DNA from: Rotaria socialis
Taxonomy: Eukaryota > Rotifera > Eurotatoria > Philodinida > Philodinidae
Assembly (NCBI GenBank): GCA_905331475.1
Contig: CAJNYU010000019.1
Coordinates: forward strand, 1-64,000
Direction: 5' to 3'
DNA length: 64,000 nucleotides
Shown: one piece after another, positions 22,789-35,074 of the stretch
Numbering within the stretch: the stretch's first letter is position 1
Layout: the number at the start of each line of letters is the position of its first letter
The notes under the pieces: generated by a model
Database searches by the model: none
What the model was told of the DNA's origin: nothing
Seen by the model: only the letters and a program-made list of their open reading frames with translations
Made by a program: the position numbers and the translations under genes

Positions 22789-25597
22789 TGCAAGCTATCG
22801 ATTGATATACATTACTTATTCGCACAGCTAAAGAATAAATTCAAATGAGACAACATACTAAATTGAAAAAGCAACAGTGAACACAATAGAGTCTAGGCGA
22901 GAAAAAAATGAAACGAAAGAAAGAAAGAACATTTTCGTCTCTTGTACATACCGACTACCGCTGGTGACACTTACATCTTTCGGTTCAATGACGGAGAGAT
23001 TGTTTTCTCAGTCAGCTCTTTCAATGTCAAAATCAAAACATACTTGTCGATGAAATTCAATCTTTCGCTGAAAACGAGTTCTGTATTGTTGAGAGAAAAA
23101 AAGAAATGTCTGCATAAACTCATTGCTATAATAAGCGTATGATTTTAAATAGAATAGACGTTGATATATATACTCTACATCGTTGACTAACTATCAATTA
23201 GTTGTATTCTAGAGAGAGAGAAAAATGATGCGATGCATTTCGGGTACTAAACTTATAACGTCGAGTCACGAGAGTAGGATAGAACGGACTTATCGTCATG
23301 CAATATTTCTTTATACGACGCATACACTCAAGTGTAAATTTCTTCCTCAGAAAGTTGGCTATGCAATTTCTGCTTCGAAGCTTTTAATTTTTTTTCCGGT
23401 CAAAATCGCGTATACATCATTCACTTGCGTCGAGTGAAGAGAAAAATCTCACTCATCAAACGACCGCGAGTCATTTATGTCGCGCAGGGATTAACAATGT
23501 TCAACTAAATTCATTCTCGCCTATATGTAAATAATGTTCGAAAGAAATACGAAGATAATTACATGTAAGAATTACTAAACTATACAGCTGCACTTATGAA
23601 AAAGAAAAAAGAAAAGAAGTTTAGTCACTACCATTTGAAAAATAAAGGACACAGATAAAGCGATTTATTTCTTAACTTCCTCTCTCAGTGGCTTAATAGA
23701 AGAGACAAAAAAAAAACTGTATCATATAAAATAAGACTCGATCCCTTGTGGGCGAATATTCTGAACACTTCGTTGGTTACTTAATGCAGTTATAGCCTAC
23801 GCGATAACTTTCTTTCATCGTTTCGAATTGATTGACGAAAGAAAACGATGCATAAGTAATCAATTTCTTTTGCTCAATAGGCTTCTGATGTTGAACGAGG
23901 GAAAGCGGATGGATCAGTGAACGGTTTTTATCGTTCTTGGAAGCCGCACTCTTGCGATAGTCAATATTTTTTTATGTTTCGCTTGCATGCAGTAATGCAC
24001 TAAAGACGACGACTACTGGATTATTAAGAAGAACACATAGCAGAAGCAGTTTCAAGTCTATCAACTTGATAAAGGAGTGATGAGTTGATGTTGTGCGAAG
24101 AAAAACCTTCGTGTCGTCTTTTTTTTCTTTTCTTTCTTCTTCCTTTTTATCATATCTTTTTTTCTTGTGTTCTTCGTGCTAGTCTTTTATTCAGAAATAA
24201 CTGAACTTCTTCTAGTCTCTATCTCGAGCTTATCATTTCAGTGGTGAGTAGGAAAAAAAAAAGAATATTCAACAACTCCTGTTTCACATTACCATGCTTT
24301 CTGTCCTTGACACTTTAATTATCATCTAAACTCTATGCATGCGTATCAAATAGAGACTATACGATCAACATTCTTTCATGTCTATTATAAAACTACTTAC
24401 CATAGATCAAAAGAAAAGAGAGACAAAAATAGGAGCATCATGTTCTACTTGTAAAATCTACGCGAGCAAGTGAACATGATACCGCTCTAATAATACTAAT
24501 CGTAATCGATTCATTTCGCTGGTAAAATAACTCAAACCTACAAAGCAAATACTACTTTTCTTCATTGAACACATTCTCATCAGTATAGGTCGCGATACTT
24601 ACAACAACTACTAAAGGACGAAAAAAAAATTCTCTCATGTGACACACGCTGGCCATTGTTGTGCGCATATTAATAGCTCGTAGACACAATCAAGCGCACT
24701 CTTAATATACGCGTCAAACAACGAAATAGAATTTTTGTCTATACACTCTCATTAAAAACACATATTCAGTTTTGCTTGTAAATTGAGACAATCAAATTAT
24801 TCATAGTGGTCGTATCCCTACGTCGACAAAAGTTAGCATTTTCTCAATGTAGATTACATTCACCTTAGCAGTAAGAGAACTTTCTAAGGATTATAGATGA
24901 TTGCATTTTTGATTTATCGAAGGTTAAATATAGGCTCATTTTATATGAGGAAATCTCTTCGGTATAAGCAAACAATTGAATTGATCTTGACAACAGATGA
25001 ATAGAAGTTCATGTTGATATTACGAAGATTAAAGGTCTTTTTATTGTTCTGTTTTATACGATAGTAAAAAATGTTCAACGAATTGACATGTGAACTTTTC
25101 AATTTTCTCTAATTATATGAAATTTCGCATAATTATAGTCATCAAGTCTACAGCAAAAACACAATGAAACATTTAACTATCACTATCGATTTTTCTCTCA
25201 TCGTTTACAATGAAGCTATATGCATAACAAGGCATTAGTTATGTCATTTATGAGTAGTCTTGAGAGCAAACAAGAATTACTTTGAAATGAATAATAAATT
25301 ATGTGCATTATTACACAATTTTTGTTCATTCGAGAAGAAATGCTCAATATAATTTTTTCGTCGTTGAAGTAAAAATTTCTACTTCGTCCGCTGGCGTGTC
25401 ATTTTTTTGTTCATGCGTCATTGACTTCAATCAATCTACCGACACACTTTCTCGTTTGACTATTTTATCGAATTCGAACATATATATATATATCTTTTTT
25501 TTAATTTTTGCAACATTCAAAAGTGCAGATGCAAAGCTGGTATTTTTACTAAACTTCGTATCATAATAAGCTAACAAATAGAAGTATGAAAACTATT
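22789..25597. other. Intergenic, no convincing gene
   Basis: No ORF looks like a protein. Includes a pyrimidine-rich stretch near 24115-24170 and a short (TA)n near 25481-25493. It should contain the promoter of the glycosyltransferase-like gene just above 22788. Confidence 0.5.
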
Positions 25598-26408
25598 CTA
25601 TTCAACAGATCCCGATGTAGGATATTGTTTTAAGAGTTTATTCGAAAGCCACGCTGGTTGACGATTTTTTGCAAATTGTTTCACAACTTTATCATCATCT
25701 CCGCTGCCTTTGAGATTTGCTTTTTCGACAGCATTTGTTTCCTATGACGAAAAAAAAACTCACATACTATCAAATTTTTAAAGAAATAAAACTTTCAAAT
25801 ACCTGAAATTCTTTGACACATCCATAAAAATCAGTGACTTCTTTTTCACAGACAAAATTATCATACTCATTTTTTTGCAAACAAGTTAACATCTAAATAA
25901 TCTAATGGTTAAAAAATTTTATTCAATGTTTTACTTACAATATTCATTAATGGACCGCATGTATATTCTAAAGAAAAAATAAAGCTATTAGTAAGATCTC
26001 TATCGCATTAACGAGAGGCTCGACCAAGAATCTCTTTGCAGGAGTTCTACTAGCATTTTAGAAAATTTCTCATCTCGGATCTCAATGCAACAGCTTATTT
26101 AGTTTTTTTGCGTGAAGAAAATTTCCTCTCTGTTGATACTAAATGCTTGTGCGATTCATTTTGATTTAGCAAAAAAATATACCTGATGCACTTGTTCCGC
26201 CGCCTCGAACATAATCTCGTAGTCGTGCGGGTAACGCTTGACGAAATTGGAATTGATTTAAACGATAGTTAGGTGCGAGAATAACTCTAAATAGAAGAAA
26301 TCATTCAAGCTTATTATTTTTTGTTTGAAAACGTTAATTTCATTACCGAGGTCCAGATTTCGGTGGTTTAAATTTTAGAAAACGTAACTGTGAGTCAAAT
26401 TTACCCAT
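25598..26408 (-). CDS. CHCHD1: Mitochondrial small ribosomal subunit protein mS37 (CHCHD1)
   Basis: Component of the mitochondrial small ribosomal subunit, imported through the MIA40 disulfide relay. Five exons join in frame: 26347..26408, 26183..26286, 25939..25967 (29 bp), 25803..25892, 25598..25741; 142 aa. Twin CX9C: C-GPLMNIMLT-C and C-EKEVTDFYG-C, separated by LQKNEYDNFV, which matches the CWKQNEF..D.C spacing of CHCHD1. The tail PAWLSNKLLKQYP matches the family's LPNKLNKLLQRFP ending. The N-terminus MGKFDSQLRFLKFKPPKSGP is basic, as expected. The ATG at 26408 lies 22 nt after the RPP21 stop and directly follows TTCTAG, a splice-acceptor-like sequence, which suggests trans-splicing of a downstream operon gene. 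Confidence 0.9.
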
Positions 26409-26430
26409 CTAGAATATATGCAAACAAACT

Positions 26431-27129
26431 TTAATCATTTTTTTCCGATACAGAAGGTAAATTAAAAAGCCAATCGCTTGGTGTATGAGCACCATGTTCC
26501 GTTGGCCAAGAATTATCTTTGGGGTAATATCGAAAACGTCTACACGTTGAACAAGTCACAATAATACTTGTCTTGCGTTTATCTTAAAACAGAATAAATA
26601 CATTCAAATCATTTTTTACACAGGATTAAACTTACTAAAACGAACACTGGCCGTCAATGGTGGCAATAAAACCATATTACAACACGAGCACAACAATCGT
26701 TTCATCTCAGGATGTCTAAAACAAACATAAAATAAATTCATTCATCAATAGAGCTCTGCGAATCTAGGATCTCTAGAAAAACCAAAACTACTTTTTCAAC
26801 TTCAACAAGAAAATTTCCCCATTAGTCGATGAACTAGCAGCAGTGACTTTTGCGCTCCGAATATTTCTTACAATCGAATCTGTTTCTTTTGAGCATGCGC
26901 ACGCATTTGTTTAACAAGATGTCGTACCAAATTCAAATCCGCAGTTGTCAATAGAACAGTATGTGCACACTGATAAAAACAAAAACCGGTCATCCTTCGT
27001 TAAGAATCAAGTCTTCTTGTCTCATCTCACTTGAAATAAATACGAAAGATGATTAGCAGCATTTACATTTGTTGGTGATGTTAAAAAACCTGTACGATTT
27101 TTCTTCGATTTATGATCTATTGCAGCCAT
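26431..27129 (-). CDS. RPP21: Ribonuclease P/MRP subunit p21 (RPR2 family)
   Basis: Zinc-binding subunit of nuclear RNase P, which removes 5' leaders of pre-tRNA. Four exons join in frame: 27031..27129, 26872..26969, 26636..26715, 26431..26582; 142 aa. Family features: NHLSYLFQCAHTVL (as in RPP21's N-terminal helix), HPEMKRLLCSCCNMVLLPPL with the first CxxC, then IIVTCSTCRRFRYYP with the second CxxC. The four cysteines would bind one zinc. The start ATG follows TTTTACAG, so either a 5'-UTR intron or a spliced-leader acceptor is likely. Downstream mS37/CHCHD1 begins 22 nt after the stop on the same strand; KDEL receptor ends 571 nt upstream, also on the same strand. Confidence 0.92.
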
Positions 27130-27700
27130 CTGTAAAAGAAAATAGAATATGATCAAGAATTCTCCGTTTCCTTTTCTTTAATGAATACGATAATGTTAAG
27201 AGAGAAACAAAAGAAACAATAGATGCTCTATTTGAATAAAACGATATAGCCCATAAACAAAAAATAGTAAAACAAAACCAGAAGAGAGTTGTTAAAGATT
27301 GTACACACGCACAAGAAGATTGACATGTATTGAGAGGAAAATTTCTACTTTACCTAGAGAAAGAAAGCTTGGCATTTTTCTTTTTTCGTTGTTTTTATTC
27401 ATGTCTAAGATAAGCATACAACACAATAAAGAAGTAAACAGGCACAAAAACAAGAAGTGAATGTATATGTTGTGAAATCTTAGCATAGAAAAAAGAAAAC
27501 ATCAAGGAATTTGATCATAGAAACAACAGAACCACTATGTTTGGCTAAGTTTTCGTGTTTTTTTTTTCTTAATGATGCGTAATAACAATATTGTTGATAA
27601 ACAAAAGAAAGAAAAAGAGAAAAGAAACAAAGCAAATAACCAATGGAATATAATAAGAAATAAAGTTCAACGAGGATTTATCGTCATGTTTAGTCGAGAT
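27130..27700. other. Spacer between KDELR and RPP21
   Basis: A 571-bp stretch on the minus strand between the KDEL receptor stop and the RPP21 start. Purine-rich patches near 27600-27625; no gene seen. Confidence 0.5.
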
Positions 27701-28501
27701 TTATGCAGGTAATGATAGTTTTTTTCCTTTCAAAACTAAAAAACAAATCGTCTTCGGAATGATTGCAAAAAAATTTTCTTTTACCTCTTGTTATATAAAG
27801 ATAGAAGAAATCACAATAGAGAACTGTTTGAACAACACCAGATAAGATTGAAATCCAATCAATAAAATGTTCCGTATGGTAACGATAAGCCCAATTAAGA
27901 ATATAGAAAAATCGATAAATACCCAATGCAAATAAATAATGACTTGTAATGGTTTCGGCTTCGCCCGTTTTGCTAACCATAAATAATTGAGGGAGTATAG
28001 CAACGGATTCAAGATAAATTGAGAATGTCCAAAGAACCTAAGTTTGAATTTGAACTTTTTCATTATTAAAACAAAAAACAACTTACTTCTAATACGGAAA
28101 ATTCATGATTCCATAATAAAGCAAGTGCAGCGGAGGGTAACAATAAAAATTCAATACGAAATGTATCATGATTACGATCGAATGTCGCTTTGAATTTACG
28201 ATAAATCAAAAACAGCGTAAAAAATGTAGAACCAAGATAAACTATCTTCATAATCGAATTGTATAAACTAATAAAATGAGTAAATAAATCAAGATAACGA
28301 CACATAAATACTATAGCATAGAGAATGACACTCTTGCCAGATAGACCTAAATTAGAGAATAAATAGGTTTTTATTTTTATTTTGAATAGATCAATCAAAT
28401 TTAACGTTACCAGCACATGAACGTGTCTTCCATACTTTAAGTAGTAAAATAATAATAGCACATAAATGGGAAAAATCCCCAAATAGACGAAAGATATTCA
28501 T
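27701..28501 (-). CDS. KDELR: ER lumen protein-retaining receptor (KDEL receptor)
   Basis: Seven-helix Golgi/ER protein that retrieves soluble ER proteins ending in KDEL/HDEL. Four exons join in frame: 28411..28501, 28087..28346, 27785..28037, 27701..27735 (35 bp); 212 aa, the usual length of the family. It starts [20 protein letters not shown] and contains [37 protein letters not shown], then [47 protein letters not shown], and the terminal [10 protein letters not shown] with its di-lysine-type retrieval signal. Everything expected is present. First gene of a same-strand series with RPP21 and mS37. Confidence 0.96.
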
Positions 28502-29528
28502 CTTAAATAGGACAATTATAGTTTTTATTTAATATTGGCGCGCTTATCTAAAACAGTTTAGAGTGAAGAAACATCAGATGTTGAAGGCAATTTAGTACGG
28601 AATCGGTAAACATAATCAGACAAACGTATTGGTAAGAGTACGTGGCCTAGAAAACGAATTTATGACACCAATCAAAACTCTTTATCATAGTTGGCGTTTT
28701 AAACTCATATGAAATGTTCAATATTGAATAGATTTTTACTTATTCGATAAATTTAACAATGTTTTAAAGTTAATACAATAATAGTTTGCTTTTTTGAAAT
28801 CTAGATGTCAGTATCAGTCAAAATAGACGATGCCTGTTGTTCATACTTCTTGTTGCTATGAGACAAAATTCTCCGAATTTATCATAAAAAAATCTATTGT
28901 TTTGACAATCATTTAATGTCAATACATTAGAGGCGAAGTTTATCAATGTGAAAATATTCTCACAGGCGACAGTTGTTTTGCACAGATAACCAATAATTTG
29001 ATTTCGCGTATAGCGCTGAATAATGGATGTGTTAAAAGAATCTACCGAATTCATTTTTTGAAGTTGTTTGTTGCTGGGGCGCGATTGTACTCTATGAACT
29101 TTGGCCCCGATTACATAAATCTGCAGTGAATGTATCAAGAAGTAATTGAACATTGACATTCAGCTGTAATCGCTTTTCAATAACAGTCCTATTATGAGAC
29201 TTTTCATGAAACGTATGGTAAAGCAAAAACTAAATATTCATTTAAGAAAAGGCAAAATGCTCCGTATCGATGTAGATAATTTTGTTTTTGTCTGTTTTCT
29301 TTTTTGATGCAACGAGAAAATAGCCCCGAGTAATCATACATAATGAACGCACATCAGCAAAAAATAAACTGGAAAAAAGAACAAAATAATAAATATCTCA
29401 AGAAATCTTCGTTTCTTTTAATACGCAGATCATGTGAAAATACACAAACACAAAAGAAAAAAACGAGGGAAACTTAACAGCTGCAAATAAATAAAAGTAG
29501 ACTTTCCTAATTGTATAGATGAGCGATA
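28502..29528. other. Intergenic; one unrecognised ORF
   Basis: An open frame of 113 codons at 28818-29159 (-) has Cys- and Asn-containing, fairly protein-like composition but no recognisable motif. I leave it as undecided. The rest is AT-rich. Confidence 0.35.
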
Positions 29529-30999
29529 TCACCAAGCTGATGCTTCAGCTCGGCCATTTTCTTTAAATGTTCTATTATTATCCATTGATTGATCGTCATC
29601 TGTATTATTGAAATGGTGAACAGGTCGATTTGGATTGTGAGATAGATTATCATTTTCTAATTCATCTTGCTCTTCGTTCGTTATTTCGGCATGATGATGA
29701 TGATGTTCGTCAAATAAATCAAGATCCGGCATGGGAAACCGTAGAATGGCAGCTATGCCTGTCAATTGACTTAATCGTTCACCTGATGCATGCATACTGG
29801 AGAAGGAAATCAATCGAATATAATGAAAAAAAAAGCAAATTCTGAAGACGTTACCTAGAAAACAATCGAACTGTACCACCACTTTCTTTAACTGAATCAA
29901 CAAGTTGAACAAAGCGCCGTCGTTTGGTAAAATCAATATTTCGAAAAAGTTCATCGGTAATCAAAAGATCTAAAATACGATTTTTTTTAATCATTTAGAT
30001 TTTTCATTTTTTCTTTTACATTCAATGGCTTGTGATTGATTTGCTTTTTCTACAACTTCTAAACCATAATACGCTTTGTCTGGTTCGTCATTTAATAGAC
30101 GCATAAATTGATCGAGTAATTTCATTTCCTCGGCTGCTTTCGTATCCGATAGACGATTTAATACTAATGGGTCTTGTAGAATTTCGGTTAGTGCATGTTT
30201 AAAACCGTTACTTGAATGTAATAGAAGAAATTTACTTCGATTTTCCAGTAAACGTCTTTCATCGTCGCGCGCGGCTTTGTTTAGCATATATTCAAAAAAT
30301 TGATCTTTAATAAAACCCGGACTAGCGATAATAACCGCTTTAATTAATGAGAAATCAATATGTTTGATAATTGCAGCTATGATTGTATCAAAAAATTTTT
30401 CCATTCCTCGATCATGTTGAGCACAAAGACCTTTTCGTTTACGCGGAATTGTGTGTTCGATTTTTTGGCGATGTATAGTTAAATGTTCTGTTATTAGACA
30501 TACATTCGCTAAGCCTTCATGCATAACAACAGCAGCGACATCGGCTTGATGTGCCGGATTGCAAGCCATTTCTACACGATCCATTGCTATAGAATCCCAT
30601 TCGTGTTTATGTAATGTGAACGCATTATGTAATTCTAAATCCAATGTGTGATAGGAACCTGTATGGAAAAATAATTTTTAAGATAAGTTTTGAAATAATT
30701 TATGTCGAACCTTTTTTAACATATTCATTTTCTTCAATGGTGCATCCCTTGATTCGAAGTGCACACGCAGCACTATCATAGGAAACAGTTTTTACGTCAA
30801 TAGTTAATGTCATTCGTTTTCTTGTTGTTGTCGATGAGCCAGTATCAGTTGTTTGAACAACTTTTCGGACAGTCGATGCACGAAGACTATCGCCAACGGC
30901 AATCAAATTGTAGGCGTGCCACATATCTTCTTGTTCTTCAGGTTCAAGCCGGAGTTCACCACTTAAACCTCGGTCGAGGTTTTTCTTAATTAAACGCAT
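29529..30999 (-). CDS. PELO: Pelota (Dom34) ribosome-rescue factor
   Basis: Pelota with HBS1 dissociates stalled ribosomes in no-go and non-stop decay. Four exons join in frame: 30711..30999, 30020..30658, 29855..29969, 29529..29796; 436 aa. The Sm-like N-domain shows [13 protein letters not shown] and [13 protein letters not shown]. The central eRF1-like domain shows [31 protein letters not shown] and [16 protein letters not shown]. The C-domain shows [57 protein letters not shown], and [19 protein letters not shown]. Like other Pelotas it has no GGQ motif. The acidic/His-rich tail ([20 protein letters not shown] onward) is about 50 residues longer than in vertebrates. Confidence 0.96.
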
Positions 31000-31408
31000 T
31001 GTAAAATTTTGTCGTTTAGATTAGATCATATTCGTCATGAAAAGACGCAGTATAAAAATGAATCTAGAAAAAAAAGTCGTGAGCTTTTTTCTTTTTTATT
31101 GTTCTTTCGAAAGTTTGTTACACGTTAGAATGATTCATAAATATTTCCAACGTTATTTTTCTTGGTGAAATTATTTTACCAATAGAATCATATGTTATGT
31201 ACAAGCATCGCCCGAAATGAGACAAACGTTGCGTCATCCAACATTAAATCCATGCTATACTTTGTTCCAATATTTGTTACGATATTATGATCGATAGATG
31301 TCAGCACCTGTCATCAAGAATGATCTCTATTATGGTGTGAGGGAGTGAGTGGTAGCAGAACTCTACGTGTAACTCTGTTAAACAAAACAAAAAGGGATAT
31401 TCGACATT
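31000..31408. other. Intergenic between Pelota and F-box gene
   Basis: About 400 bp, AT-rich. Should hold the Pelota promoter; no other feature recognised. Confidence 0.4.
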
Positions 31409-32488
31409 TTATGTAGAACAAGTAACTTTATCAAAGTGATGTCCTCCTTGATAAGAATGTATTGTCGATTCGGGAGATGTAAAAATAGTAAAGCTTGATG
31501 TCCAGTCGTCACGAAATTGACATGTAACGAACCAACGTTTCTCTTCGAGCCAGAACGGTGTTCGGAATGAGTCTATTAATGATTCGAAATTCTCCCAATT
31601 TGAACAGTAGCAAAATATGCAAAATTCGAACCGAGAAAGTTTAGGTAATTTTGTTCGGACAAATTCTTCCCATCGAGATAATCGTCGAGCAAATTCAAAC
31701 GGTCTGCCCGCACTGGCGATATCTAGATGAGTGATAGACGGAAGTAAAGAAAGTAATAATTCAAGTTTATCCATTGTCGTTCGTATATCATTGAGTGTCA
31801 GAGATGTTATTTTTTGGTATGAGTTGAATAAAATAGTTTCATCTATCTCATGGATATAACAATTGTCCATGGTCAAAGAATGAATGCAAGGAGAATTGCC
31901 GAGAATTGAACGCAATTGTTCGATGGTACAAGTACTCAAAGATAATGTCTCAATTGTGGACAGGGCAGGCCATGGTAGTTTATTTTTATCACGGAGATCT
32001 GAGTAGAGAATAATATTATGAAGAGTCGGTTGTGCGATAATTTGAGAGAGAAGTTCTAATGTATCTTCACTTTCTTTTGGTATGTCTGAGTAGATGGCAA
32101 ATGATCTTAGCTTACAGTTCACAGCAACATGATGTAAGATGATGTTTAAGTCATTGATGTTAGTTCGATGAAGACATAGTGAGTGAAGTCGAGTAAATTG
32201 ACCGATTTTGATCATTGGTAGAGATAATTCGATCCAATTGATTTTGTAACATCGAGTTCCGAAATCCAGCGAGATAATATTTTCAGGTCGAACAAGGCGA
32301 CAAATGTTCATCTTTGACGTAGAATGAAAGCATATTTTATATCGATTGTATGTATTTGTAATCGAATATAGATTTATACAAACACGTCGCAATGATAGAA
32401 GTATTGTTTCTGAATCAAGAAAATCGCAGATTCTATAGAGAAGTTCAGCGGGCAATGTCAGCAGAGAACTTCTGTATTGTTCCGCCAT
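31409..32488 (-). CDS. F-box/LRR-like protein
   Basis: Single exon, 359 aa. The F-box-like N-terminus is LLTLPAELLYRICDFLDSET (about residues 9-28), followed by LSLRRVCINLYSI. LRR-like segments follow (LHSLCLHR, IETLSLSTC, IHSLTMDNCYIHE, ITSLTLNDI, ITHLDIAS). The C-terminal block RWEEFVRTKLPKLSRFEF ... SFRTPFWLEEKRWFVTCQF is shared with the truncated gene at 10914-11846. F-box proteins of this kind act as substrate adaptors of SCF ubiquitin ligases; the target is unknown. The start is the first ATG, immediately before the F-box. The gene is intact. Confidence 0.85.
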   Translation of the reverse strand: MAEQYRSSLLTLPAELLYRICDFLDSETILLSLRRVCINLYSITNTYNRYKICFHSTSKMNICRLVRPENIISLDFGTRCYKINWIELSLPMIKIGQFTRLHSLCLHRTNINDLNIILHHVAVNCKLRSFAIYSDIPKESEDTLELLSQIIAQPTLHNIILYSDLRDKNKLPWPALSTIETLSLSTCTIEQLRSILGNSPCIHSLTMDNCYIHEIDETILFNSYQKITSLTLNDIRTTMDKLELLLSLLPSITHLDIASAGRPFEFARRLSRWEEFVRTKLPKLSRFEFCIFCYCSNWENFESLIDSFRTPFWLEEKRWFVTCQFRDDWTSSFTIFTSPESTIHSYQGGHHFDKVTCST

Positions 32489-33603
32489 TACCGATGTTCT
32501 GTTAACTTACATGTTCAGGTATATCGGGTGTTCTTAGGCGGAGAGAAGCATTAGAGGTCGCCGAGAGATTGATTTTGACGACTATTTTTTCTTTTGAACG
32601 GATAGTTAGAATTCTTTTTTTGCGTTCTGCGTTATTCGTCAACTTTTCTCGAAGCACACAATGCAACAGAAAAAAAACTCCTAAGAGAAAAAAGTTACAT
32701 TCATAAAAATATACCCTCAACATTATTTTTCTTTTCATCTAAATTCTGATCTTCTACTAATTAATATCATAAGATACAGTTATTGAAGTATTTCTATCGT
32801 ATTAAAATGACGGTTTCGACCGAATATCAGATGATTTATTTTTCTGACAAGTCAAAATCTTTTTTCTGTTTCTTATTAATATCGATGAAATAAAAAAAAT
32901 AATATGATGCATCGAAGCAAACGTGTACATTAGAGCCTTCATTTTTTCGTTCTACCATGTGGTTAATAATGGAAATTTGCATCAAAGAATGCGTCCTAGC
33001 TGTCAAATAGCATCGGGCATTCTTATGAATACCGATTAAAAATAACAACACCATACTTTAGGATTAGGGGAAAGCAAAAATTTTCTTTTCGACTATCACT
33101 GGGACCCAGTTGTGAGAATGATTCTCCATTCAGTATTGTAGCGGTATCTTTTTTATCACGTACAATCTCTGAGTCGGATATATTTAGAGAAAGCAACACA
33201 TAATTATATACACGCAAGTATTCATAAATAAGAAACGATTAAAAAGTCGCATAAGACCAAAATATAATTATATACATTATTGACGCGCATGCAGAACACG
33301 TCTGCTCGCAAATTACGTTTTTTCTTGCATATGTACGTAAACATTGTAACATGCTTGTTTATTTTATTGAATCGTATTCACTTTTTCACTAGAATCTTGA
33401 TGAGAAGTAAAAAATAGAATAACACCTCGGTAGGCATTTTTATTATTTCTTACAAAACATTACTATATAACTCATTGAATTGAACAAATTAAGATCTAAA
33501 TTTGCGATGGAATATTTTTTTTGTAGATATCGTCGAACTATAAAATCAAGAGATGAGAAACAAAACGTATTAGTGCTACATTTCATCAAGTTTATCAAAA
33601 GAT
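32489..33603. other. Intergenic, divergent promoter region
   Basis: Separates the divergently transcribed F-box gene (-) and SDR gene (+). ORFs on the minus strand (32502-32738, 32836-33054, 33023-33217) look non-coding. Confidence 0.5.
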
Positions 33604-34581
33604 ATGTTTGTAATCGTTATTTACGTATTTCTCGTCTATGTTGCCTATCAGGTTTATAAGCATTTTTGTCCACCACCCGATGTTAATAGTCAAGGAAAAT
33701 ATGTTCTTATATCAGGCTGTGACAGTGGCTTTGGCAATGCTCTAGCAATTGAACTTGATAAACGAGGCTTCAATGTACTGGCTGGTATTTTCGGCGAACA
33801 AAGTCGAGAAGCACTCACGAGTACTCTCTCATCACGAGCAACAGTCTTTTGTATTGATATAAGTAAAGAAGATCAAATCAATTCAGCTTACGAAATTGTT
33901 AAAGACAAAACCAATGTACTTCATGCTCTAGTCAACAATGCGGGCATCTGTGAAAATGGCCTCATCGATTGGACTTCGATGGATACGATGCGTCAACACA
34001 TGGATGTGAATTTTTTCGGGCATGTTGCAATGACAAAAACGTTTTTACCGCTACTCATTGCTAAACGAGACTCACGCGTGGTAAACGTTTCATCAATTGC
34101 TGGTTTCTTAGCTGGACCAAGCATAGCTGCGTATAGCGCTTCGAAATATGCTCTTGAATCGTTCTCGGATTGTCTTCGTCGCGAAATGGCTGTATGGGGT
34201 CTACGAGTGAGTATCATCGAACCTGGTGCTATGCGAACACCGATTGTCGAAGGGCTTGATCTTGCGGCACATAAGCAATGGGTAAGCATTCCCGACGACG
34301 TCAAAGAACGATGGGGAGAAGAATTTTTTCAACATCAAGTGAAGAAATTAGAAAAAAATACAGTTTTGAAAATGGCTGAAAATCCCAACAAAGTAGTAGA
34401 AGCACTTCGACATGCCATCATGAATACATGCCCAGAAATTCGTTATCGACCCGGTTGGCAATCAAGTCTTATTTTTTTTCCACTTTCTATGTGTCCTGCT
34501 GGGTTCATCGATTTCCTAATGGAAATGGGTCGTGACAAAAGTGTAAATCCTGCTGGTGTTCGCAAACAACTCACAGACTAA
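33604..34581 (+). CDS. Short-chain dehydrogenase/reductase, RDH/HSD17B6-like (SDR9C type)
   Basis: 325 aa, intronless. The N-terminal hydrophobic anchor (residues 2-17) suggests attachment to the ER membrane. The Rossmann motif is S-G-C-D-S-G-F-G (37-44, TGxxxGxG class with Ser for Thr). NNAG sits at 111-114, the catalytic Ser at 164 (NVSSIAG) and Y-x-x-x-K at Y177/K181 (YSASK). N136 in DVNFFGH completes the tetrad. The CDSGFG variant and layout match retinol dehydrogenase/17-beta-hydroxysteroid dehydrogenase-like SDR9C enzymes, which oxidise retinoids or steroids with NAD(H). D86 in CIDIS is where adenine contacts are expected. Substrate is unproven. Confidence 0.9.
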   Translation: MFVIVIYVFLVYVAYQVYKHFCPPPDVNSQGKYVLISGCDSGFGNALAIELDKRGFNVLAGIFGEQSREALTSTLSSRATVFCIDISKEDQINSAYEIVKDKTNVLHALVNNAGICENGLIDWTSMDTMRQHMDVNFFGHVAMTKTFLPLLIAKRDSRVVNVSSIAGFLAGPSIAAYSASKYALESFSDCLRREMAVWGLRVSIIEPGAMRTPIVEGLDLAAHKQWVSIPDDVKERWGEEFFQHQVKKLEKNTVLKMAENPNKVVEALRHAIMNTCPEIRYRPGWQSSLIFFPLSMCPAGFIDFLMEMGRDKSVNPAGVRKQLTD

Positions 34582-35074
34582 TTTGCTAGAATCGTAACAT
34601 CAGTCATTTAAACATTCGTATTTTATTTAATTAAGCGTAGAATTGTTGCGTTGTACTGCCAGTTATATATCATCGAAAACTTTCACTCCTTTCAAATTAC
34701 CTATGATCAACAAAATTTTGTGTTGTTTTCAATGTCTTGGATATGCTTTTTTTCTCAAATGAATCTCTCTAGTAAAGATTGTGTATGTGCATTTGATTTT
34801 CCTGTTATTTGTTGCAACTCATACATTTTACAAGTAAAATAATGAGTGTGTATCATCATTAAATATGCTCAAATGAAACAGTCCTCTATGATATAAGTAG
34901 GTGGCATTTTTGTTTTTGAAATAGATTCAAAATTACGGGCGTGGGTGTGGTCGAAGAGAAATTTTACTCGCATTCACTCTTATCAAAGGGTATCTTAGCG
35001 TTTTTTTTTTATTCAATCTTGTTTTATTCTATACAACAAATAAAAATATCGGTATTACATTATACTAGTTCTAT
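34582..35074. other. Convergent intergenic region
   Basis: Lies between the 3' ends of the SDR (+) and VWA (-) genes. A telomere-like GGGCGTGGGTGTGG patch is at 34937-34950. Confidence 0.5.

Noticed and set aside
28818..29159. 113-codon ORF (-)
   Set aside because: Somewhat protein-like, but no motif, signal or partner exon supports it.
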